From Sphingomonas suaedae (lineage in GTDB: Bacteria; Pseudomonadota; Alphaproteobacteria; Sphingomonadales; Sphingomonadaceae), in NCBI RefSeq assembly GCF_007833215.1, contig NZ_CP042239.1, positions 3,594,001-3,658,000 on the forward strand: 64,000 bases of DNA, given 5' to 3'. This document shows positions 1 to 8,708 of this stretch, piece by piece. The position numbers and the translations under genes are program-made. A model generated the notes under the pieces. The model searched no databases. It had not been told where the DNA came from and worked only from the letters and a program-made list of their open reading frames with translations. Each line of letters starts with the position of its first letter. Within the stretch, counting starts at the first letter, position 1.

Positions 1-21
1 TTGGTAATAGCCCAATGGCGT

Positions 22-37
22 AATTGGTCTCATCAAC
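22..37. promoter_or_regulatory. candidate NagR/DasR-like GntR operator upstream of the first receptor
   Basis: The sequence AATTGGTCTCATCAAC lies about 55 nt before the receptor start at 90. It resembles the half-conserved ATTGGTNTANACCA sites bound by GntR/HutC-type regulators of GlcNAc genes. A second TTGG…CCAA pair is at 1-15. Related sites occur at 8695-8705 and 9823-9844. The call rests on similarity to a known motif and on the GntR gene nearby; it is weak because the window begins here. Confidence 0.35.
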
Positions 38-89
38 GGTCGGTAGGGAGCGGACCGGGGGCCAGCAAAAAGATGGGGAGATCGGGCAT

Positions 90-3000
90 ATGGTCGGACA
101 GACGGTCACCGCTGCGCATCGGCGCAAGCTGCTTCATGGAATCTGCATCGCGGCGCTCGCGGGGGCGACCATCGTCCCGGCGGCGGCGCAGGACACCGCG
201 ACCGAGGCCGCGACCGAAGATGATGGCGAGACGGTCGTTATCACCGGGATTCGCGACAACCTCGAATCGGCGCAGAACCGCAAACGCTATGCCGATACGG
301 TGGTCGATTCGATCACGGCGGAGGATATCGGCTCCTTCCCCGACAAGTCGGTTGCGGAGGCGCTTCAGCGTGTTCCGGGCATCACCGTCATCCGCTTTGC
401 CGGTACCGACGATACCTCGCACTTCTCGGCCGAGCCGTCGGGCGTCATCGTTCGCGGCCTCAATCAGGTCCGCTCCGAATTCAACGGTCGCGACACGTTC
501 AGCGCGAACAGCTCGCGCGGGCTGAGCTGGCAGGATATCTCGCCTGAGTTGCTCGGCGGGATCGATACCTACAAGAACCAGACCGCCGATCTGATCGAAG
601 GCGGCATCGCCGGCACCGTCAATCTGCGCACCCGCCTGCCGTTTGACAGCGACGGGCGGATGATCTCCCTCTCGATCAAGAACACCTATGGCGACATCGC
701 CGGCAAATCGACGCCGGAGATTTCCGGGATCGTCTCTGATCGCTGGCAGACCGGCATCGGCGAGATCGGCCTGATGCTCAATGGCGCCTATGCGCACGCG
801 ATCACTGCCAGCCAGGGCGTCCAGTTCGATCGCATGGGCGTGTTCGACGGCGTGTTCGGGCCGGGCAAGCAATATATTCCCGGCGGCATCTCGATGCGCG
901 AGAACGAATATGACCGTAAACGGTACGGCATCGCGGCGGCCTTCCAGTGGAAATCAACCGACGAATCGATGACGCTCACGGGTCAGTATCTGCGTTCGCA
1001 GTACGACAATAGCTGGCGCGAATATTCCGTTCTTTCCAGCGCGTTCGGTCCCGATCTCTATGGGCGGCCGAGCGATTTCGAATATACCGACGGCAGCCAG
1101 ATTCAGCCGCTTCAGGGTACGGGACCCTTCACCTTCGACGAGGACGGCAATTTCCTGTCGGGCTGGTGGTCGGCCCCGCGCCCCTATGTCGGGGAAGGCA
1201 ACGACAATCTGGGACTCGGCCTCAACGAGAATGGCGAGGCATTCTACAATCGTTGCTATGCCTGGGAAGGCTGCACCAACCCGCAACGCGCACCGCAGGT
1301 CGACGCCTCCGCCAATGCGTTGCGCAACCGTCAGATCACGCAGGATTTCGGCCTCAATTTCCGCTGGGACGTGAACGATCGGCTGCGCCTGACCTTTGAC
1401 GGGCAATATGTCGATGCGAGCGTAAGCAACTACAACGCATCGGTGCTGGCGCGCAGCTATGCCAACACCTTTGTCGACCTGACCGGTAAATATCCGCGGC
1501 TCGAATTCTCGCCGCTCGTCGCGGACAATATCAACCTGTCGTCGGGCGGGCTGAACAATCCCAACAACTATCACTATTACGCGATCACCGATCATACCGA
1601 GGACAGCAACGGCGAAGAGATCGCGCTGCGGATGGACGCGGAATATTCGGTCGAATCGAGTTGGCTGAATGCCATCAAGGTCGGCGCGCGCTATGCCGAT
1701 CGCGATCAGACGGTGCGCTGGGGTGCCTATAACTGGGCCAATATCTCGAACACCTGGACCTATACCCAGGCGCCCTATTTCAACATCGACAGCCCGGTAT
1801 ATCCGGCGGGATCGACCCAGATCCACACGTTCGGCGGCGATTTCTTCGCCGGCAACCAGATGAATCACAACTCGTTCGTGTTTTTCAACATGGACAATCT
1901 GGTCAACCGGGAGGCGTTGGCCACATCGCTCGGGCGCCCGTCGATCGGCGTCGGCGAATATTATCCGGTCTGCTCGGGCCAGGGCTATCGCGCCGGTGAG
2001 ACGATCGAGCGCGACTATGGCTGTTACCTGCCCAGCGAAATCCATCGGGTGAGCGAGCGCACCGTCGCCGCCTATGCGATGGCGAAGTTCGGCGGCGATG
2101 GTCTGGCGATCGGTGGGGTCAAGGTCTCCGGTAACCTCGGCGTTCGATTGGTCTGGACCCAGGACGCGACCGTGGGCGCGACGACCTTTGCCAATCCGTT
2201 CACGACTTCCGACCTGACCTGCGACCGCGGCCTGGACGGTGCCGGCAATCCGACCGCCACCGCCGGTTGTGTGATTTCCCCCACGGAAATCGCGTTCAAC
2301 AACGGCGCGACCGTGGCGGATACGACGAGCGTCAACCATTTCCACGCGCTGCCCAGCTTCAACATCAAGTTCGACCTGACCGACAAGCTGGTGTCGCGCT
2401 TCGCCTATTCGCGGGCGATGTCGCGGCCCGATTTCGGCCTGTTGCGCAATTACCTGACGATCAACCGGCTGAGCCCCAATCTCAACGATCCGACCAATCC
2501 GCTCGTCACGCGCAACCCGGCCGGTGAAGCGATCGCCTATGACTGGCAATATACCGGCACGTCGGGCAATCCCGGCCTGAAGCCGATCACTGCGGACCAG
2601 TTCGATCTGACGCTCGAATATTATTTCGCGCGAGCCGGGTCCTTCACGATCACCGGCTTCTACAAGCAGTTCTACGATTATATTCAGGCCGGCCAGTTCA
2701 ACCTGACGATCCAGAACAACGGCGTGACGGAGAATGTCCGGCTCAACCGTCCGGTCAATGGCGAGGGCGCGGGCATCTATGGTATGGAAGCGTCGTTCCA
2801 GACTTTCTTCGACTTCCTGCCCGGTGCGTTGAGCGGCTTTGGCGTCCAGGCGAACTACACCTATGTGAAGAATGACGGGATCGAGACGGTCAACCTGACC
2901 AACGAGACCGGTGCCGGAACGGTCGGTGGCGGCCTCGACTACGAAACGTCGGCGGTGAAGGCGAATGCACTCGAAGGCATTTCGAAGCACAGCTTCAACC

Positions 3001-3305
3001 TGGTCGGCATGTACGAAAAGGGCCAGGTGTCGGCGCGCGTCGCCTATAACTGGCGCTCCAAATATCTGGTGACGGCGATCGACTGCTGTATCGGTTTGCC
3101 GATCTGGCAGGACGCAACCGGCTATCTCGACGCCTCGATCCGCTTCCGTGCCACCAACAATATCGAGTTCGTGCTGGAAGGCTCGAACCTGCTCGGCACC
3201 GATACGGTGCTGTACCAGCAGGTCGACTCGACCGGACTGCTGAAACCGAACGCCTGGTTCAAGAACGACCGGCGTTTCCAGTTCGGCGTCCGGCTGAGCC
3301 TGTGA
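90..3305 (+). CDS. TonB-dependent outer-membrane receptor of a chitin/GlcNAc-type locus
   Basis: This is a TonB-dependent receptor of about 1071 residues, of the large sphingomonad/caulobacter class. The ATG at 90 is chosen because GGGGAG sits 9 nt before it and a signal peptide follows (charged MVGQ…RRK, hydrophobic core, cleavage near AAAQD at about residue 34). An upstream in-frame TTG at 24 lacks both. A TonB box, GETVVITGIR, is at about residues 47-56. The plug contains FPDKSVAEALQRVPGI, and the rest is a beta-barrel ending in FQFGVRLSL. It should move an oligosaccharide across the outer membrane using TonB energy. The neighbouring GH18 and GH20 enzymes suggest chito-oligosaccharides or another GlcNAc glycan. 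The family is certain; the substrate is inferred. Confidence 0.93.
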   Translation: MVGQTVTAAHRRKLLHGICIAALAGATIVPAAAQDTATEAATEDDGETVVITGIRDNLESAQNRKRYADTVVDSITAEDIGSFPDKSVAEALQRVPGITVIRFAGTDDTSHFSAEPSGVIVRGLNQVRSEFNGRDTFSANSSRGLSWQDISPELLGGIDTYKNQTADLIEGGIAGTVNLRTRLPFDSDGRMISLSIKNTYGDIAGKSTPEISGIVSDRWQTGIGEIGLMLNGAYAHAITASQGVQFDRMGVFDGVFGPGKQYIPGGISMRENEYDRKRYGIAAAFQWKSTDESMTLTGQYLRSQYDNSWREYSVLSSAFGPDLYGRPSDFEYTDGSQIQPLQGTGPFTFDEDGNFLSGWWSAPRPYVGEGNDNLGLGLNENGEAFYNRCYAWEGCTNPQRAPQVDASANALRNRQITQDFGLNFRWDVNDRLRLTFDGQYVDASVSNYNASVLARSYANTFVDLTGKYPRLEFSPLVADNINLSSGGLNNPNNYHYYAITDHTEDSNGEEIALRMDAEYSVESSWLNAIKVGARYADRDQTVRWGAYNWANISNTWTYTQAPYFNIDSPVYPAGSTQIHTFGGDFFAGNQMNHNSFVFFNMDNLVNREALATSLGRPSIGVGEYYPVCSGQGYRAGETIERDYGCYLPSEIHRVSERTVAAYAMAKFGGDGLAIGGVKVSGNLGVRLVWTQDATVGATTFANPFTTSDLTCDRGLDGAGNPTATAGCVISPTEIAFNNGATVADTTSVNHFHALPSFNIKFDLTDKLVSRFAYSRAMSRPDFGLLRNYLTINRLSPNLNDPTNPLVTRNPAGEAIAYDWQYTGTSGNPGLKPITADQFDLTLEYYFARAGSFTITGFYKQFYDYIQAGQFNLTIQNNGVTENVRLNRPVNGEGAGIYGMEASFQTFFDFLPGALSGFGVQANYTYVKNDGIETVNLTNETGAGTVGGGLDYETSAVKANALEGISKHSFNLVGMYEKGQVSARVAYNWRSKYLVTAIDCCIGLPIWQDATGYLDASIRFRATNNIEFVLEGSNLLGTDTVLYQQVDSTGLLKPNAWFKNDRRFQFGVRLSL

Positions 3306-3366
3306 CCCGCGACCCGGCGCCGGTCCCTCACGGGGCTGGCGCCGGAACCGCGCGGCGCGAGAGTTG

Positions 3367-3489
3367 GATTCAGCTCCGCTGAATCGCGGCACCGGCCCGC
3401 TCCCCACCCGGCCACCCATAGGATACTGGCGCTGGGTGGCCGGGTGGGGGAGCGGGCCGGTGCCGCAACCGTTTCAGCTTTGCTGAAAC
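3367..3489. repeat. composite hairpin element, copy 1 (REP-like)
   Basis: Three nested or adjacent inverted repeats fill the gap between the receptor and the halogenase. The central one has arms 3386-3418 and 3433-3466 (33/34 nt, identical except for one extra G) around a 14-nt loop. It is flanked by two short perfect hairpins with 8-bp arms: GATTCAGC/GCTGAATC at 3367-3385 and GTTTCAGC/GCTGAAAC at 3471-3489. The same core arm occurs at 60534-60611. There is no T-tract, so it is not a classical terminator, but a stem of this strength could attenuate transcription or stabilise the upstream mRNA. Confidence 0.85.
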
Positions 3490-3509
3490 AAACGCTAGGG
3501 TCGCACGAG

Positions 3510-5015
3510 ATGAGCGGGCGGTTGGATATCGTGATTGTCGGCGGGGGCACCGCCGGGTGGATGTGCGCTGCAGCGTGCGCGGCCAAGCTCGACCCGCGCC
3601 GCTATCGCGTGCGGCTGCTCGAATCCGAAGAGATCGGGACCGTGGGCGTCGGCGAAGCGACGCTGCCGCAGATGAAGGACTTCAACGACTTTCTCGGCCT
3701 CGACGAACGCGAATTCATGGCCGCGACCCAGGCGAGCTTCAAGCTGGGCATCGAATTCGTGAACTGGGGCCGGCAGGGCGACCGCTACATTCACCCCTTC
3801 GGCACCTTCGGCCGCCCGGTCGGCGAGGCGGATTTCTTCAGCTATTGGGCGCGGGCGAACATCGCCGGGACCGCCGCGCCGCTGTTCGACTATTGCTTTC
3901 CGATCGTGATGGCGAAGGCCGATCGTTTCATGCTGCCCAACGGCAATCCGGACGATGTCCGCAATGCCTTTTCCTACGCCTATCATCTCGATGCCTTTCT
4001 CTACGCCCGCTTCCTGCGGCGCTGGGCCGAGGCGCGCGGGATCGAGCGGGTGGAAGGGCGGATCGTCGACGTCGAGCGCGATGGCGAGGATGGCCGGATC
4101 GCGGCGGTGACGATGGCCTCGGGCGCGCGGGTCGCCGGGGACCTGTTCATCGACTGCTCGGGATTCCGCTCGCTGCTGCTTGGCCAGACCCTCGACGTCG
4201 GGCTTGAGGACTGGTCGCACTGGCTGCCCTGCGACAGCGCCGTCGCGGTCCCCTCGGCCCGGTCGGACGCCTTCACCCCCTACACCCGCGCGACCCGGCG
4301 CAGTGCAGGCTGGCAATGGCGCATTCCGCTCCAGCACCGCACCGGCAATGGCTATGTCTATGCGAGCCGGCACATCTCGGATGACGCGGCGGCGGCAGCG
4401 CTGCTCGCCAATCTCGACGGGGAGGCGCTGGCCGACCCGCGCGTACTGCGCTTCAAGGCAGGCAAAAGGCACCAGGGCTGGTCACATAACTGCATCGCCA
4501 TGGGTCTGGCGGGCGGGTTCCTGGAGCCGCTGGAGTCGACCAGTATCTATCTGGTGCAGGTCGCGATCATGCACATGCTGACCCTGCTCCCTGCAGAGCC
4601 CGCGATCGACCCCGCATTGCCCGCCGAGTTCAACCGCGTCCTCGACATCGAATATGACCGGATCCGCGATTTCCTGATCCTCCACTATGTCGCCAACGCC
4701 GCCGATGCGCCGTTATGGGAGCAGGTTACCTCGATGAAACTGCCCGACACGTTGCGCGACAGGATCGACCGGTTCCGTCATCGCGGCCACGTCCCCGCCT
4801 ATCGCGACGGCCTGTTCGGCCCGACCAGCTGGCAGGCTGTCTTTGTCGGACAGGGCATCGTTCCACAGGCGGCGGACCGGCTGGCGGATATCCTGCCGGA
4901 TGCCGTGTTGGCCGAACGGCTCGACGCGCTGTCCGCGACGATCGCCTATGGCGTTCAGAGCGCGCGCGACCATGCTGCCTTCGTTTCCGATTATTGCCCG
5001 GCGCCAGCGCCGTGA
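3510..5015 (+). CDS. flavin-dependent tryptophan-halogenase family protein (first of three)
   Basis: This is a Trp_halogenase-family flavoprotein of 501 residues. The ATG at 3510 starts directly on the FAD-binding segment DIVIVGGGTAGWM; an earlier in-frame GTG lies inside the hairpin element and is rejected. The family lysine is present at about K78 (ASFKLGIEF, corresponding to PrnA K79). The WxWxIP motif is at W268-W270 (GWQWRIP), and the FLEPLEST segment with the active-site Glu is near residue 339. By family it would use FADH2, O2 and halide. In receptor-linked loci of this group the true substrate is generally unknown, and no flavin reductase gene is seen nearby. Its stop overlaps the next start (GTGA), indicating translational coupling. 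Confidence 0.88.
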   Translation: MSGRLDIVIVGGGTAGWMCAAACAAKLDPRRYRVRLLESEEIGTVGVGEATLPQMKDFNDFLGLDEREFMAATQASFKLGIEFVNWGRQGDRYIHPFGTFGRPVGEADFFSYWARANIAGTAAPLFDYCFPIVMAKADRFMLPNGNPDDVRNAFSYAYHLDAFLYARFLRRWAEARGIERVEGRIVDVERDGEDGRIAAVTMASGARVAGDLFIDCSGFRSLLLGQTLDVGLEDWSHWLPCDSAVAVPSARSDAFTPYTRATRRSAGWQWRIPLQHRTGNGYVYASRHISDDAAAAALLANLDGEALADPRVLRFKAGKRHQGWSHNCIAMGLAGGFLEPLESTSIYLVQVAIMHMLTLLPAEPAIDPALPAEFNRVLDIEYDRIRDFLILHYVANAADAPLWEQVTSMKLPDTLRDRIDRFRHRGHVPAYRDGLFGPTSWQAVFVGQGIVPQAADRLADILPDAVLAERLDALSATIAYGVQSARDHAAFVSDYCPAPAP

Positions 5016-6421
5016 CCGGCCCCGTCGAACGCGTCGCGGTGCTGGGCGGCGGTGTTGCCGCGCCGATGGCGGCGCTGGCGATCCGGCGCGCTTTCGGTCG
5101 GCTGGGCGTGTCGGTCACCTGGCACGACGATAACACGCGCCCGTCGCGCCATGCGGCGCTTGTCGCTCCGCCCGATCTGGTCGGCTTTCACCCGCTGCTC
5201 GGGCTGGGCGACGCCGCGCTGATCGATCATGCGCGCGCAACGCTCACCCTGGGCCAGCAATTTGTGGGCTGGGCAGGGGGCGATGACGCCTTCCTCCATG
5301 CCTATGGCGATGCGGGAACCCCGTTCGCCTCCCTGCCCTTCCTCCAGCACTGGGTCCGCGCGCGCCATGCCGGGCTGCGCGTTGCACTGGAGGATTTCTG
5401 CCTCGCTGCGGTCGCCGCAAAACAGGGCCGGGTCGGGTCCCCGCGTGATCCCTCGACGTCTCAGGCGGTCAAACCCGGGCGCCATCTCGATGCGCCTGGC
5501 TATGCCGCAGTGCTGCGCGCCGGATGCAAGGCGGCGGGGGTTCGGATCGTCGCCGCCGATATGGCGGTCAAGGCTGACCTGATCGTCGATACGCGCGACG
5601 ATGCCGATGCCGATGCCGATGCCGAGCGCGATGCCGCGCCGCTCTGCGACCGGGTGATCCTGGCGTCGGCGGCGCCCATCGACCCCATCCCGCTTCATGG
5701 ACGCATCGTCGCGCATGACGCAGGGTGGACGGCGCTGACCCCGCTGGCGGATCGTATCGCGATCACTTGCCACTATGCGTCGGCGCATATGAATGAGCAG
5801 GCCGCGCTCGATGCGCTGCAAAGGGCGGTCGCGCGACCGGTTCAGGCCGATCCGGCGGTTGCTGTCGGCGGGCGGCGCATCCCGGGCTGGAGCGGGAACC
5901 GCCTCACGATCGCACAGCCCGACGGGATCGCCGCGACGCTCGACGGCGCGGGCCTGACCGAACTGCAACTCGCCATCGCACAGTTGATCCTGTTGTGGCC
6001 GATCGACCGCACGGCGATGCCCGAAGCAGCGCTGTACACCGACGAACTGCGCGGCACCCGCGCACGCGTCGCCGATTTTTCCGCGCAGCATTTTCGCCTC
6101 GCCACGCGCAGCGGATCGCCCTTCTGGGATGCCGCCCGGGCGGCACCGATCTCGCGCGAGCTTGCCGCCAAGATCGACCTGTTCGCTGCACGCGGCATGG
6201 TCGCACATTTCGATCATGAGGCGCATGTCGATGATGGCTGGGCCTTGTGCATGGCCGGGCATGGCGTGGTGCCGCGCAGCCACGACGCTCAGGCGCTGCT
6301 GGTCGAGGATCAGGCATTGTTGGCCGAATTTCAGCGCCAACTGCGCGCCGTCGCCGCAGCGGTGCGGGGGATGCCGACCCATGCGCAGGCGCTGGCGGCA
6401 CTGCGGAGCGGCGGACAATGA
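5012..6421 (+). CDS. degenerate tryptophan-halogenase-like protein (second of three)
   Basis: A 469-residue paralogue that starts at GTG 5012, overlapping the previous stop, and ends overlapping the next ATG at 6418. It keeps a Rossmann-like start (VAVLGGGVAAPMAAL) and collinear similarity to its neighbours. The halogenase lysine is replaced by Thr at about residue 79 (TLGQQF where the neighbours have KLGIEF or KLGIQF). The WxWxIP motif is missing, and the FLEPLEST segment reads AATLDGAGLTE. It is therefore probably not a halogenase. It may be a structural or regulatory partner, or it may be decaying. A (Asp-Ala) stretch near residues 196-204 comes from a tandem hexanucleotide. The family call is good; the function is unknown. 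Confidence 0.75.
   Translation: MTGPVERVAVLGGGVAAPMAALAIRRAFGRLGVSVTWHDDNTRPSRHAALVAPPDLVGFHPLLGLGDAALIDHARATLTLGQQFVGWAGGDDAFLHAYGDAGTPFASLPFLQHWVRARHAGLRVALEDFCLAAVAAKQGRVGSPRDPSTSQAVKPGRHLDAPGYAAVLRAGCKAAGVRIVAADMAVKADLIVDTRDDADADADAERDAAPLCDRVILASAAPIDPIPLHGRIVAHDAGWTALTPLADRIAITCHYASAHMNEQAALDALQRAVARPVQADPAVAVGGRRIPGWSGNRLTIAQPDGIAATLDGAGLTELQLAIAQLILLWPIDRTAMPEAALYTDELRGTRARVADFSAQHFRLATRSGSPFWDAARAAPISRELAAKIDLFAARGMVAHFDHEAHVDDGWALCMAGHGVVPRSHDAQALLVEDQALLAEFQRQLRAVAAAVRGMPTHAQALAALRSGGQ
5600..5623 (+). repeat. tandem GATGCC hexanucleotide, four perfect copies
   Basis: Four consecutive GATGCC units, followed by a diverged unit and a fifth copy, encode alternating Asp-Ala in the degenerate halogenase-like protein. 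The unit is six bases, so changes in copy number would keep the frame. Confidence 0.9.
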
Positions 6422-7902
6422 GCGCGCGTACGCGCCCGATCCGGCGCATTGTCATTCTGGGCGGCGGCAGCGCGGGCTGGATGACCGCTGCCGCGCTCGG
6501 TCGCGCGCTGGGGGGGCAGCGGCACAGCATCACGCTGGTGGAATCAGAAGCGATCGGGACGGTCGGGGTGGGCGAGGCGACGGTGCCGCCGATCCACGAG
6601 TTCAACCGCTATCTCCGGATCGACCCCGCGGAATTCCTGCGTGCGACCAGCGGGACGATCAAGCTGGGCATCCAGTTCGACGGCTGGGGTGGTCCCGCCA
6701 ACGCCTATTTCCATCCCTTCGGCTATCTTGGCGTCGAGATGGGCGGCATCCATTTCCACCATTACTGGCTGCGGCATCTGGCGCAGGGCGGCGATCCCGA
6801 TCACGCGCCCTATAATCTCGAAACGCTCGCCGCCCGCGCGGAACGGTTCGCGCCCGCCACCCGCATGGGGCCGGTGCATCATGCGGTGCATTTTGACGCC
6901 ACGGGCTATGCCCGGTTCCTGCGCGGTCATGCCGAGACATCGGGAGTGGTGCGCGTCGAAGGCAAGGTGGCGGAGGTGCGCCTCGATCCCGAGGACGGGT
7001 TCATCGACTCGCTGCTGCTCGACGACGGGCGGGTGATCGAAGGGGATCTTTTCGTCGATTGCTCGGGCTTTCGCGGCGTGCTGGTCGAGGGGGCGCTAAA
7101 GACCGGCTATGTCGACTGGCGCCAGTGGCTGCCCTGCGACAGCGCAGTCGCCATGCCTGCCGCGCGCGAGGGCGACCCGCCGCCCTTCACCCGATCGATC
7201 GCGCGCGAGGCGGGGTGGCAATGGCGCATCCCGCTCCAGCATCGCGACGGCAATGGCTATGTCTATTCGAGTGCGCATCTGGAGCATGACGCGGCGGCGC
7301 GGCTGCTGACCGAACGGCTGCCCGGCGCGCCGCTCGCCGAACCCAACCGGCTGCGCTTTGCCGCGGGCCATCGAAAGCTGATCTGGAACCGTAATTGCGT
7401 GGCGATCGGCCTGGCTGGCGGGTTTCTTGAGCCCCTCGAATCGACCTCAATCCATCTGATCCAGACTGCGATCGTCCGGCTGCTCGCGATGCTGCCGCGC
7501 GACGGGTTCGATCCCGGCGTCGCCGCGCGGTTCAATCGCGACACGATCCGGGAGGTCGAAAATATCCGCGATTTCGTGATCGCCCATTATGCGCTCGCCG
7601 GGCGCGACGATACGCCCTTCTGGCGCGATGTTGCAGCGGCGGGCATTCCCGACAGTCTGGCCGAACGGATCGATGTGTTTCGCGCGACCGGCAATATCCT
7701 GTTCGAACCCGGCGACCTGTTCGGCCCGACCAACTGGTATTGCGTGCTGGCGGGACAGGGGGTGCGACCGGCAAGCTGGCATCCCATCGCCGACGGCCTG
7801 TCGCCCGAAGAACTGGCGCGGCGGCTGGCGACGTTGCGCGGGCGGGTGGCGGAGCAGCTCGCCGAGCTTCCGCCGCACACGGAGTTTCTTCGAGCCCTTT
7901 AG
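6418..7902 (+). CDS. flavin-dependent tryptophan-halogenase family protein (third of three)
   Basis: A 494-residue Trp_halogenase-family flavoprotein. Its ATG at 6418 overlaps the preceding stop (ATGA), which fixes the start. It has the FAD motif IVILGGGSAGWM, the family lysine at about K82 (GTIKLGIQF), GWQWRIP with Trp at about 267 and 269, and FLEPLESTSIHLIQ. It closely resembles the first copy at 3510, so the middle copy is the odd one out. It is the last gene of the receptor operon and converges with the GntR gene, with a 4-nt overlap of the two ends. The natural substrate cannot be read from the sequence; a tryptophan residue in a protein or peptide, or a small indole, is possible. Confidence 0.88.
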   Translation: MSARTRPIRRIVILGGGSAGWMTAAALGRALGGQRHSITLVESEAIGTVGVGEATVPPIHEFNRYLRIDPAEFLRATSGTIKLGIQFDGWGGPANAYFHPFGYLGVEMGGIHFHHYWLRHLAQGGDPDHAPYNLETLAARAERFAPATRMGPVHHAVHFDATGYARFLRGHAETSGVVRVEGKVAEVRLDPEDGFIDSLLLDDGRVIEGDLFVDCSGFRGVLVEGALKTGYVDWRQWLPCDSAVAMPAAREGDPPPFTRSIAREAGWQWRIPLQHRDGNGYVYSSAHLEHDAAARLLTERLPGAPLAEPNRLRFAAGHRKLIWNRNCVAIGLAGGFLEPLESTSIHLIQTAIVRLLAMLPRDGFDPGVAARFNRDTIREVENIRDFVIAHYALAGRDDTPFWRDVAAAGIPDSLAERIDVFRATGNILFEPGDLFGPTNWYCVLAGQGVRPASWHPIADGLSPEELARRLATLRGRVAEQLAELPPHTEFLRAL

Positions 7903-8705
7903 CCGCCGTTCAGTTCGGCGACCACGTCATAGGCGTCGCCGCGATAATAGCTTTGCGTGAACTCGGCGGTGCGCCCGTCGGACAGGAAGCCGCGACGCTC
8001 GATGAACAGCCCCGGTGCGCCCGGCTCGATCCCCAGAACCTCGGCCTGTTCGGGCGTGAAGGCAATCGCGCGCAACCGCTGCAGCGCGCGTACGGGCAGA
8101 TGGCCATGCGCCTCCAGCGCCTCGTACAGCGAATTGCCCACCACCTCGACCGAGGGGAGGCAATAGGCCGGGATCGTCGCATATTCGAGCGCCATCGATG
8201 TATCGTCGGCATAGCGGATGCGGTGAAAGCGATAGACCATCGAACCGGGCGACAGGCCCAGCGACAATGCCTCCTCCGGCGTTACCGACCCGGGGGTCTT
8301 GCTCACCCATTCGCTGTACGGACGGCGCCCGCGCGACACCATGTCCTGCGAAAAGGAGGTGAGCTTGGAAAAGCTCTTCTCGACGCGCGGGCGGCTGACG
8401 AACGTTCCGGCGCCCCGGCGGCGCGCGACCAGCCCGTCGGTGACCAGCCCGTCGATCGCCTTGCGCACGGTGATGCGCGACACGTCGAATTCCTCGGCCA
8501 GGTCGCGTTCGGTGGGGATCGCCTCTTCGGCCTTCACCACCTGTCCCTCGATCGCGTCGCGCAGGATCTTCTGAAGCTGGAGATAGAGCGGGGTCGGGTC
8601 CTCTTTGTGCAGCGGACCCACTCGTTCGATCAGCGACAAGGACGTAGCTCCACCTTCGGCCCGGCGCACGCGCGCCATGCCTTCATGTGTTTCATTGGTA
8701 TCCAA
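7899..8705 (-). CDS. GntR/HutC-family regulator with UTRA effector domain (NagR/NagQ-like)
   Basis: A 268-residue transcription factor. The N-terminal winged helix-turn-helix spans about residues 35-105 (PLYLQLQKILRDAI…SRITVRKAIDGLV…RRRGAGTFV). The C-terminal UTRA ligand-binding domain includes EEALSLGLSPGSMVYRFHR. HutC/NagR-type proteins often sense a phosphorylated sugar or amino acid; with chitinase and hexosaminidase genes here, GlcNAc-6-P is the natural guess. The TTG at 8705 lies 3 nt after the upstream GH18 stop, and ATG 8678 is an alternative start; neither has a clear ribosome-binding site. A TTGG-TAT-CCAA palindrome overlaps the TTG, which would fit autoregulation. The family is certain; the ligand is inferred. 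Confidence 0.88.
   Translation of the reverse strand: MDTNETHEGMARVRRAEGGATSLSLIERVGPLHKEDPTPLYLQLQKILRDAIEGQVVKAEEAIPTERDLAEEFDVSRITVRKAIDGLVTDGLVARRRGAGTFVSRPRVEKSFSKLTSFSQDMVSRGRRPYSEWVSKTPGSVTPEEALSLGLSPGSMVYRFHRIRYADDTSMALEYATIPAYCLPSVEVVGNSLYEALEAHGHLPVRALQRLRAIAFTPEQAEVLGIEPGAPGLFIERRGFLSDGRTAEFTQSYYRGDAYDVVAELNGG
8695..8705. promoter_or_regulatory. candidate GntR operator over the regulator start
   Basis: TTGGTATCCAA is an 11-bp palindrome with 4-bp arms that sits on the proposed TTG start of the GntR gene. It resembles NagR-type sites (ATTGGTATNGATCA). It might serve autoregulation, but short palindromes also arise by chance. Confidence 0.3.
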
Positions 8706-8708
8706 CCG

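Noticed and set aside
954..3419. A minus-strand open frame of over 800 codons opposite the first receptor
   Set aside because: It is fully antisense to a receptor with a signal peptide, TonB box and family length. Its protein is Arg/Val/Ile-rich without any domain. High GC content readily opens such frames.
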